DNA of 5,381 nucleotides from Hyphomicrobiales bacterium (lineage in GTDB: Bacteria; Pseudomonadota; Alphaproteobacteria; Rhizobiales; Hyphomicrobiaceae), in the NCBI GenBank assembly GCA_017304275.1, contig JAFKKW010000483.1, positions 1 through 5,381 on the forward strand, in the 5' to 3' direction. Shown here piece by piece: positions 1 to 4,871 of this stretch (within the stretch, counting starts at the first letter, position 1; each line of letters starts with the position of its first letter). A program made the translations under genes and the position numbers. Below the pieces are notes generated by a model. It saw only the letters and a list, made by a program, of their open reading frames with translations. It had not been told where the DNA came from and searched no databases.

Positions 1-29
1 TTCGTGGTTGCTGTCGTCTTGTAGGCCAT
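1..29 (-). CDS. atpD: ATP synthase F1 subunit beta, first nine codons only
   Basis: The window cuts this gene after nine codons (MAYKTTATT, then two bases). It begins 23 bases after the atpG stop, on the same strand, with a GGAG ribosome binding site at 37-40 placed 7 bases before the ATG. The call rests on position: in alphaproteobacteria the order is atpH-A-G-D-C, and the beta subunit follows gamma. The Thr/Lys/Ala-rich start resembles the variable N-terminal extension often seen before the conserved beta-barrel domain of AtpD in this class. No diagnostic motif of the beta subunit is inside the window, so the identity is inferred from context. The beta subunit carries the catalytic nucleotide sites of the F1 head. 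Confidence 0.75.
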
Positions 30-52
30 GGGTTAACTCCACGTACCGGATC

Positions 53-934
53 TCAGAGCGCTTCCGCACCCGAGATGATTTCGATGAGTTCCTTGGTGAT
101 GTTCGCCTGCCGCTGCCGGTTGTATTTGATCGTCAGCTTGTTGATCATCTCGCCGGCGTTGCGCGTCGCGCTGTCCATCGCGCTCATGCGCGCGCCCTGC
201 TCGGAGGCCGCGTTCTCGAGAAGGCCGCGGAAGATCTGCGTCGAGAGATTGCGCGACAGCAGATACCCGACCACCGACTCGTCGTCAGGCTCGGTCTCGA
301 CCAGCGGCCGCGCCGTGCCCTTCGCCTCCGGTGCGGCATCCGGCAGCTTGGCCGGAATGAGCTGCAGCGCCGTCGGCTTCTGCGAGATGACGCTCTTGAA
401 CTCGGCAAAATAAAGCGTTGCGACGTCGAACTCGCCGGCATCGAACAGGGCGACGATCTTGTTCGCGATCTCCTCGGCGTTCGTGAAACCGACCTGGCGG
501 ATGCCGCGCAGCTCGACGCGCTCGACGATGTTGCGTCCGAGGTCGCGCCGCAGGTTGTCCGCGCCCTTGCGGCCGACCGTCAGGATCTTCACCGTCTTGC
601 CGGCGGCCAGCAGCCGCTGGGCGTCCGCGCGCGCCAGCTTGGCGATGTTCGAGTTGAAGCCGCCGCAAAGGCCGCGCTCGGCCGTCATGACGATCAGGAG
701 ATGCGTCTGGTCCTTACCCGTACCGACCAGCAGCGGCGAAGCGTTGTCGCGGTTGATGGCGGTGCCGAGAGCGGCAAGCACGGCGTCCATGCGCTCGGCA
801 TAGGGTCGTGCGGCCGTAGCGGCCTCCTGCGCCCGGCGCAGCTTGGCGGCGGCCACCATCTGCATGGCCTTGGTGATCGTCCGCGTCGCCTGGACGGACG
901 AGATGCGGTTCCTGAGATCTTTTAAGCTCGGCAT
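53..934 (-). CDS. atpG: ATP synthase F1 subunit gamma
   Basis: This is the central rotor shaft of F1, which couples proton flow through Fo to ATP synthesis on the alpha/beta hexamer at the cytoplasmic face of the inner membrane. The 293-residue product has the usual family length. The N-terminal helix (about 1-50, MPSLKDLRNRISSVQATRTI onward) and the C-terminal helix (about 235-293) form the antiparallel coiled coil that turns inside the hexamer. Residues 84-94 (TAERGLCGGFN) match the conserved motif of the central Rossmann-like domain, and 279-290 (ITKELIEIISGA) is the gamma-subunit signature. The ATG at 932-934 has a GGGA ribosome binding site at 942-945, 7 bases upstream. It follows atpA after a 145-base spacer filled by a structured repeat and precedes atpD by 23 bases. 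Residues about 195-220 (Pro/Ala/Glu-rich) look like a small variable insertion. It appears intact. Confidence 0.97.
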   Translation of the reverse strand: MPSLKDLRNRISSVQATRTITKAMQMVAAAKLRRAQEAATAARPYAERMDAVLAALGTAINRDNASPLLVGTGKDQTHLLIVMTAERGLCGGFNSNIAKLARADAQRLLAAGKTVKILTVGRKGADNLRRDLGRNIVERVELRGIRQVGFTNAEEIANKIVALFDAGEFDVATLYFAEFKSVISQKPTALQLIPAKLPDAAPEAKGTARPLVETEPDDESVVGYLLSRNLSTQIFRGLLENAASEQGARMSAMDSATRNAGEMINKLTIKYNRQRQANITKELIEIISGAEAL

Positions 935-965
935 TCGAGCATCCCTTTACGATCCGGCCACTTCC

Positions 966-1076
966 CCCTCTTCCCATCCTTCATGGGGAGAGGGTCGGGG
1001 TGAGGGGCAGCTACGAACCGCAGCGCCTGCCTCTGCCCCTCATCCCAACCTTCTCCCCGCAAGAACGGGGAGAAGG
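966..1076. repeat. GC-rich mosaic inverted repeat in the atpA-atpG spacer
   Basis: The spacer consists almost entirely of complementary blocks. Arm 985-1010 pairs with 1033-1058 (23 of 26 positions) around a 22-base loop. Two local hairpins compete with it: 966-976 with 984-994 (10 of 11, loop of 7), and 1049-1059 with 1066-1076 (11 of 11, loop of 6). The long stem and the two hairpins share arms and exclude each other. The block begins 3 bases past the atpA stop codon and ends about 20 bases before the atpG ribosome binding site, so it lies in the operon mRNA. Its wording (runs of CCCTC, CTCCCC, GGGGAGA; spurious translations such as PHPNLLP) matches, from memory, a dispersed intergenic repeat common in Hyphomicrobiales and other high-GC bacteria. 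Copy number cannot be judged here. Confidence 0.8.
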
Positions 1077-1079
1077 AGC

Positions 1080-2609
1080 TTAAGCGACGAAGCTCTTCGC
1101 GAAACGATCGAGGAAATCGACGAGCTTCTTCTCGGTCTCGTCGCTCATCGCCTTGTCCTTGGCGATGGCCTCGAGGATCGACTTCTCGTCGCGCAATGCG
1201 GTGAGCAGGCTCGCCTCGAACTTGCCGATCGCCGAGACCGGCAGCGGATCGAGATAGCCGCGCGTGCCGGAGAAGATCACCGCCACCTGCTCTTCCATCT
1301 TGAGCGGCGAGAACTGCGGCTGCTTCAGGAGCTCGGTGAGACGCGCGCCGCGTGCGAGCAGCTTCTGCGTCGCCGCGTCGAGGTCCGAGCCGAACTGCGC
1401 GAACGCGGCCATCTCGCGGTACTGGGCAAGCTCGCCTTTGATCTTGCCGGCGACCTGCTTCATGGCCTTCGTCTGCGCCGACGAGCCGACGCGCGACACC
1501 GAGAGACCGACGTTCACGGCCGGACGGATGCCCGAGAAGAAGAGGTCGGTCTCGAGGAAGATCTGGCCGTCGGTGATCGAGATCACGTTGGTCGGAATGT
1601 AGGCCGACACGTCGTTGGCCTGCGTCTCGATGACGGGGAGCGCCGTGAGCGAGCCCTTGCCGGCGGCATCGCCGAGCTTTGCGGCGCGCTCGAGCAGGCG
1701 GGAGTGGAGATAGAACACGTCGCCCGGGTAGGCTTCGCGGCCCGGCGGGCGGCGCAGCAGGAGCGACATCTGGCGGTAGGCGACGGCCTGCTTCGAAAGG
1801 TCGTCGTAGGCGATCACGGCGTGCATGCCGTTGTCGCGGAAGTACTCGCCCATGGTGCAGCCGGTGAACGGCGCCAGGTACTGCATCGGGGCCGGGTCCG
1901 AGGCCGTGGCGGCGACGACGATCGAGTATTCGAGCGCGCCGCGCTCCTCGAGCACCTTCACGAACTGGGCGACGGTGGAGCGCTTCTGACCGATCGCGAC
2001 ATAGACGCAATAGAGCTTGGCGCTCTCGTCGTTGCCGGCGTTGATCGACTTCTGATTGAGGAAGGTGTCGAGGATGATGGCGGTCTTGCCGGTCTGGCGA
2101 TCGCCGATGATGAGCTCGCGCTGGCCGCGGCCGACGGGGATCAGGGCGTCGACGGCCTTGAGGCCGGTCGCCATCGGCTCGTGCACCGACTTGCGCGGCA
2201 GAATGCCGGGCGCCTTGACGTCGACCCGCTTCATGGCCTCGCCCTTGATCGGGCCCTTGCCGTCGATCGGGTTGCCGAGACCGTCGACCACGCGGCCGAG
2301 AAGACCCTTGCCGACCGGCACCTCGACGATGGCGCCCGTGCGCTTGACGTTGTCGCCTTCCTTGAACGTGCGGTCATCGCCGAACACGACGACGCCGACG
2401 TTGTCGGCTTCGAGGTTCAAGGCCATGCCGCGGATGCCGCCCGGAAACTCGACCATCTCGCCGGCCTGCACGTTGTCGAGACCGTAGACGCGCGCAATGC
2501 CGTCGCCGACCGACAGCACCTGCCCGATTTCCGAAACCTCGGCTTCCTTGCCGAAATTCTTGATCTGATCTTTCAGGATCGAGGTGATCTCTGCAGCCCG
2601 GATGTCCAT
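1080..2609 (-). CDS. atpA: ATP synthase F1 subunit alpha
   Basis: The alpha subunit forms the F1 hexamer with beta and carries the non-catalytic nucleotide sites. The 509-residue product has the normal length. Visible motifs are the N-terminal beta-barrel domain (about 25-95), the Walker A loop GDRQTGKT (169-176), a Walker B-like strand AVIAYDD (264-270), the alpha/beta family signature PAVNVGLSVS (363-372) and, right after it, Arg373, the position of the arginine finger that completes the neighbouring catalytic site. The C-terminal helical domain runs from about 380. I start it at the ATG at 2607-2609, giving MDIRAAE as in other alphaproteobacteria. The GTG one codon upstream is only 4 bases from the ribosome binding site. 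It follows atpH after 117 bases and is read into atpG. It appears intact. Confidence 0.98.
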   Translation of the reverse strand: MDIRAAEITSILKDQIKNFGKEAEVSEIGQVLSVGDGIARVYGLDNVQAGEMVEFPGGIRGMALNLEADNVGVVVFGDDRTFKEGDNVKRTGAIVEVPVGKGLLGRVVDGLGNPIDGKGPIKGEAMKRVDVKAPGILPRKSVHEPMATGLKAVDALIPVGRGQRELIIGDRQTGKTAIILDTFLNQKSINAGNDESAKLYCVYVAIGQKRSTVAQFVKVLEERGALEYSIVVAATASDPAPMQYLAPFTGCTMGEYFRDNGMHAVIAYDDLSKQAVAYRQMSLLLRRPPGREAYPGDVFYLHSRLLERAAKLGDAAGKGSLTALPVIETQANDVSAYIPTNVISITDGQIFLETDLFFSGIRPAVNVGLSVSRVGSSAQTKAMKQVAGKIKGELAQYREMAAFAQFGSDLDAATQKLLARGARLTELLKQPQFSPLKMEEQVAVIFSGTRGYLDPLPVSAIGKFEASLLTALRDEKSILEAIAKDKAMSDETEKKLVDFLDRFAKSFVA

Positions 2610-2616
2610 CACTTGA

Positions 2617-2621
2617 CCTCT
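2617..2621 (-). promoter_or_regulatory. Ribosome binding site of atpA
   Basis: AGAGG on the minus strand lies 7 bases before the ATG at 2607-2609 and 4 bases before the in-frame GTG at 2610-2612. The spacing and the family's usual MDIRAAE start both favour the ATG. Confidence 0.6.
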
Positions 2622-2726
2622 GTCTGTAGGGCGTTTTCTCTATGTGTCTGGTCTTGGCAGCACGCCCTTTCGGCGCGCTATCGCGTTCGTTCTGGTAAGA
2701 CGGTGGCGCCCGGCCTGAGCCTGGCG

Positions 2727-3287
2727 TCAGTGGCCTCCCTTGAGTGAAAGGCTGAGGTTCGAAAGCTTCGTCTTGAGCGACGAATCGATCATGCGGCTTC
2801 CGAGCTTCACGATCAGCCCGCCGATCAGCGATGGGTCGACTTTGGCGGCAAGCGTCACGTCCTTGCCGACCGTTTCCTTGAGCTGTGCCTTGAGCGCCTG
2901 GGCCTGGGGTTCCGTCAGCGGGTGCGCGCTCGTGACCTCCGCCGTCACCTCGCCGCGTGCCTTGGCCGCGAGCGAAAGAAACGCGCGCACCATGTCGGGC
3001 GCTGCGAACAGGCGGCGATTGCGCGCCACGAGACCGATGAAATTCTTGGCCAGCCCAGAGACACCGGCCTTGTCGAGCACGCTGCCGAGGGCCCGCACCT
3101 GCTCGTCGGCGCCGATCACCGGGCTGCGGACGAGCCGCTGCAGATCCGGGCTCATGTCGTAAAGTTGCTGGAATTTGACGAGATCCTGCTCGACCTCGGG
3201 GATCTTGCTCTGCTCACGGGCAAGATCGAAAAGGGCGGCTGCGTAGCGCCCTGCCACACCGGCTACGATTGGTTCTGCTGTCGCCAC
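2727..3287 (-). CDS. atpH: ATP synthase F1 subunit delta (OSCP homologue)
   Basis: The delta subunit sits on top of the F1 head and ties it to the peripheral stalk (subunits b), holding the hexamer still while gamma turns. With a GTG start at 3285-3287 the product is 186 residues, the usual size. The N-terminal helical domain is clear from VAGRYAAALFDLARE (11-25), and the conserved OSCP/delta C-terminal region is at 150-178, including DPSLIGGLIVKLGSRMIDSS. The frame stays open upstream to an ATG at 3453-3455, but the 56 extra residues are Pro/Gly-rich and resemble nothing at the start of AtpH, so I reject that extension. The GTG has no good ribosome binding site: only GAG about 10 bases upstream. 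It is the first gene of the visible operon. The 117-base gap to atpA holds no gene and only a weak imperfect hairpin (2660-2678). Confidence 0.95.
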   Translation of the reverse strand: MATAEPIVAGVAGRYAAALFDLAREQSKIPEVEQDLVKFQQLYDMSPDLQRLVRSPVIGADEQVRALGSVLDKAGVSGLAKNFIGLVARNRRLFAAPDMVRAFLSLAAKARGEVTAEVTSAHPLTEPQAQALKAQLKETVGKDVTLAAKVDPSLIGGLIVKLGSRMIDSSLKTKLSNLSLSLKGGH

Positions 3288-3371
3288 GTCAGGAAATCTC
3301 GCGCGCTCAAGGGGTTGGATGAAGCCCCGGGGCCGAAGCCAATAGCCCTGGAATGTCAAGGATGATGCAGA

Positions 3372-3420
3372 CGGGGGTGGAACCGCGCCGCCGGCTGAAA
3401 CCGGCTCGTGCGGTCCCCCG
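3372..3420. repeat. Long interrupted hairpin upstream of atpH
   Basis: A nested dyad: 3372-3377 pairs with 3415-3420 (6 of 6), 3382-3386 with 3410-3414 (5 of 5), and 3390-3394 with 3401-3405 (5 of 5, six-base loop). Interruptions are a four-base bulge (3378-3381) and a small internal loop. It lies 85-133 bases upstream of the atpH start. If atpH transcription starts to its right, the structure is in the 5' leader; otherwise it is promoter DNA. No T-run follows on either strand, so it is not a typical terminator. Confidence 0.5.
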
Positions 3421-3549
3421 ACCGAAAACCCGCGGTTCTGTATCATGTACGTCACGGCGCATCAACCGGCCTGAGACAGCCTCGAACACCAGCCTCCGCG
3501 GCCTTTCATCGCCCCACCCGGCCGCCGATGCGCCGCCCGCGGCGTCACC

Positions 3550-3590
3550 AAAAAATTGGGAAATCCCAAGGCTCCCCCGGTGGGATTTCC
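3550..3590 (-). terminator. Terminator-like hairpin with T-run, minus strand
   Basis: Perfect 10-base arms at 3581-3590 and 3559-3568 enclose a 12-base loop. On the minus strand the stem is followed after three bases (CAA) by six T (3555-3550). The left arm also lies in a smaller dyad, TTGGGA-AA-TCCCAA (3556-3569). A minus-strand terminator here would stop transcription entering the atp operon from the right; no minus-strand gene ends just before it. The same dyad lies 85 bases before the start of the plus-strand gene, so it could instead be an operator. The gap before the T-run makes the terminator reading uncertain. Confidence 0.35.
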
Positions 3591-3674
3591 ACGTCGGAAC
3601 CCCCACATGCCCCACCAAGGGTGCGTGGATCACGAGGGGTAGCCCAAATACGGATGAAAGATGGAGTATCAGGC

Positions 3675-4190
3675 ATGAGCACAAGACTGTTGACCTTCGC
3701 GGCGTTGGCGGCGCTGCCGTTCATGGCAACGGCAGCAAGCGCTGCGCCGGCAACGCCGAATACAGGTGCTGCATTGTCGAAGGTCGATACCGGGGCACTC
3801 GTGACCGACGTCCGCAAGAACGGCGGCGGCGGTTTCCGCGGCGGCGGATTCGGAGGCGGCCGTCATTTCCACGGCGGCGGTGGCGGTCCGCGATTTGCGC
3901 ACCGCGGCGGTGGCCGTCATTGGGGCGGCGGTCGCCATTGGCACGGCGGCGGCGGACATCATCATCACCGCCACTTCCGCCCGCGCTGGTACGGGGTGCC
4001 CTATTATTACGGGCCTTCGTACTTCTATGACGACTACTACGATTACGACGACTACGATGACGGCGTCGCTTACGCGCCGTCGGGCGACGCCGTAGAGCGT
4101 TGCGCTGCCCGCTACCGTTCGTTCGACCGCAGGACCGGTACGTTCCTGTCCAACGACGGTCGGCGCAAGCTCTGCCCGTACCTGAGATAG
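3675..4190 (+). CDS. Secreted Gly/His-rich BA14K-like protein
   Basis: The product is 171 residues. Residues 1-23 form a signal peptide (MSTRLLTF, a hydrophobic stretch, then ASA before APATPN), so it should be exported by Sec. Residues 50-100 are rich in Gly, His, Arg and Trp, with 11 His including HHHHRH at 95-100. Residues 106-130 are rich in Tyr and Asp (DDYYDYDDYDDG). The C-terminus (about 139-171) is BA14K-like, with CAARYRSFDRRTGTFLSNDG and cysteines at 143 and 167 that could pair. BA14K proteins are named after an immunoreactive Brucella protein with lectin-like activity; the role of this one is unknown. His and Asp clusters could bind metal, which is inference. The ATG at 3675 has GGAG at 3663-3666, 8 bases upstream. 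The frame stays open back to 3408, but that would bury the signal peptide. It is divergent from atpH, and a terminator hairpin follows. Confidence 0.85.
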   Translation: MSTRLLTFAALAALPFMATAASAAPATPNTGAALSKVDTGALVTDVRKNGGGGFRGGGFGGGRHFHGGGGGPRFAHRGGGRHWGGGRHWHGGGGHHHHRHFRPRWYGVPYYYGPSYFYDDYYDYDDYDDGVAYAPSGDAVERCAARYRSFDRRTGTFLSNDGRRKLCPYLR

Positions 4191-4217
4191 CGAAGCCCAG
4201 CGACCCACGAACGACAC

Positions 4218-4250
4218 CGCGCCGGCAGCTTGAAAAAGCTGACCGGCGCG
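4218..4250 (+). terminator. Terminator hairpin after the BA14K-like gene
   Basis: A strong stem starts 28 bases after the stop codon: CGCGCCGG (4218-4225) pairs with CCGGCGCG (4243-4250), and AGCTT (4227-4231) pairs with AAGCT (4236-4240). One- and two-base bulges separate the parts, and the loop is GAAA. What follows (ATGTTTATGCGTTCTC) is only moderately T-rich, so it may be a weak intrinsic terminator or a 3'-end stabiliser. Confidence 0.6.
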
Positions 4251-4274
4251 ATGTTTATGCGTTCTCAATCGATA

Positions 4275-4300
4275 TGAACGGAAGCTGCAGACCTCGTTCA
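4275..4300. repeat. Short dyad upstream of the small secreted-protein gene
   Basis: TGAACG (4275-4280) and CGTTCA (4295-4300) are perfect inverted copies with a 14-base spacer. TGAACG occurs again at 4368-4373, just before the ribosome binding site of the next gene. A paired site like this could be an operator, but arms this short are common by chance. Confidence 0.2.
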
Positions 4301-4385
4301 AGGTGAGTTCAGCGCGCCCCCGCCATCATGGGTTCCAACGTGCCGGGACAGCCTCGGCACCTGGATCTGAACGAAGGGGAGAGAC

Positions 4386-4676
4386 ATGTCGTTCAAGAAG
4401 CTCACCACCTCCGCGGCCGTGATCGGAAGCCTGCTCGCCGCCAACCTGAGCCCGCTCGCGGCCACCGCGGCCAGCGCCAGGGACGGCTGGCACGGCAAGA
4501 GCGGCCCTGGCTACTCGCGCTACTATGCCGGCCCGCGCCATGATTATTACGGGCCGCGCTATCGCTACGGCTACAAGCATCGCCACAACCAGGGCCGGGA
4601 CGTCGCCAAGGGCATCGCCATCGGCCTCGGCGTACTGGCCGTCGGCTCGATCCTCGCTTCGGGGGCTCATCGCTAG
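4386..4676 (+). CDS. Small exported protein, unknown function
   Basis: I do not recognise a named family for this 96-residue protein. Residues 1-31 look like a signal peptide: MSFKK, a hydrophobic run, and an ASA site before RDGWHG. The middle (about 34-68) is rich in Gly, Tyr, Arg and His, with YYAGP and DYYGPRYRYGYKHRH. Residues 72-92 (DVAKGIAIGLGVLAVGSILA) form one hydrophobic segment that could anchor the C-terminus in the inner membrane or a multimer, leaving the basic aromatic part outside. This plan (signal peptide, YGP-rich basic part, C-terminal Gly/Ala-rich helix) recurs in small proteins of Hyphomicrobiales as far as I recall. The start has AAGGGGAG at 4374-4381, 4 bases before the ATG. 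It lies 195 bases after the BA14K-like gene, beyond that gene's hairpin, so it probably has its own promoter, although I see no clear -35/-10 pair. Confidence 0.75.
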   Translation: MSFKKLTTSAAVIGSLLAANLSPLAATAASARDGWHGKSGPGYSRYYAGPRHDYYGPRYRYGYKHRHNQGRDVAKGIAIGLGVLAVGSILASGAHR

Positions 4677-4685
4677 ACCGGGAGT

Positions 4686-4715
4686 CGCGTCGGACCCTGT
4701 ATCTCATCCGACGCG
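4686..4715 (+). terminator. Hairpin just after the small exported-protein gene
   Basis: CGCGTCGGA (4686-4694) and TCCGACGCG (4707-4715) are perfect 9-base inverted arms around a 12-base loop, starting 10 bases after the stop codon. No T-run follows on the plus strand, so it may be a 3'-end structure or a Rho-assisted stop instead of a classical intrinsic terminator. Confidence 0.45.
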
Positions 4716-4753
4716 TGCATCATCGGTCTCGGCGCAGACTGAGCATCGGACGG

Positions 4754-4793
4754 CAAGGCACGCGGATTTCGCCTCCAAGCAGCGCGTGCCTTG
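4754..4793. repeat. Perfect 11-base inverted repeat between convergent genes
   Basis: CAAGGCACGCG (4754-4764) and CGCGTGCCTTG (4783-4793) match perfectly around an 18-base loop. It is the middle one of three independent inverted repeats in the spacer between the convergent small exported-protein gene and the PriA-ending frame. No T-run is seen on either side. Confidence 0.55.
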
Positions 4794-4810
4794 TAGACCC
4801 GAAGTGAGCT

Positions 4811-4848
4811 GGCAGCGTGTCAGGACCGTGCGGGCCTGCCACGCTGCC
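4811..4848 (-). terminator. Hairpin downstream of the PriA-ending frame
   Basis: Arms 4811-4824 and 4835-4848 match at 13 of 14 positions around a 10-base loop. On the minus strand the stem begins 23 bases after the TGA at 4872-4874, which suits a transcript end for that frame. No T-run follows on the minus strand, so the mechanism is uncertain. The same stem would form on plus-strand RNA and could act for both convergent transcripts. Confidence 0.45.
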
Positions 4849-4871
4849 TCCGCATAGGATCGCAATCCCGT

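Larger units (their letters stand above)
3288..3674. other. Divergent control region between atpH and the BA14K-like gene
   Basis: These 387 bases hold no credible gene. They must contain the start signals for atpH (minus) and probably for the plus-strand gene. On the minus strand a perfect TTGACA hexamer lies at 3354-3359, about 67 bases before the atpH start, but I see no good -10 element 16-18 bases after it. On the plus strand I find no convincing -35/-10 pair and no ECF-type GGAAC/CGTT pair with correct spacing. Two inverted repeats in the region are listed separately. Reading frames that extend atpH and the plus-strand gene into this region have no family support. Confidence 0.6.

Noticed and set aside
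2660..2678. Hairpin in the atpH-atpA spacer
   Set aside because: The seven-base arms have one mismatch and no T-run follows; such a stem is expected by chance in GC-rich DNA.
843..2747. Plus-strand open frame of 634 codons antisense to atpA and part of atpG
   Set aside because: It is a long opposite-strand shadow of the highly conserved atpA in high-GC DNA. Its translation is low-complexity (Arg/Leu/Asp/Val-rich) with no recognisable domain, and atpA is certain.
3354..3359. TTGACA as the -35 box of an atpH promoter
   Set aside because: The hexamer is perfect, but no reasonable -10 element lies 16-18 bases downstream, so it is mentioned only in the control-region entry.
3288..3455. N-terminal extension of atpH to the ATG at 3455
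   Set aside because: The added 56 residues are Pro/Gly-rich and unlike AtpH, whose normal length and start fit the GTG at 3287.
3408..3674. N-terminal extension of the BA14K-like gene
   Set aside because: The extension would place 89 residues before a clear signal peptide, while the ATG at 3675 has a well-spaced ribosome binding site.
3955..3974. His run as a cloning tag or vector remnant
   Set aside because: It is only four consecutive His inside a long natural Gly/His-rich region that continues into family-like sequence.
3669..4301. Minus-strand open frame of 210 codons over the BA14K-like gene
   Set aside because: Its Val/Ala/Thr-rich translation mirrors the repetitive Gly/His/Asp/Tyr codons of the plus-strand gene. 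The plus-strand product has a signal peptide, ribosome binding site and family tail.
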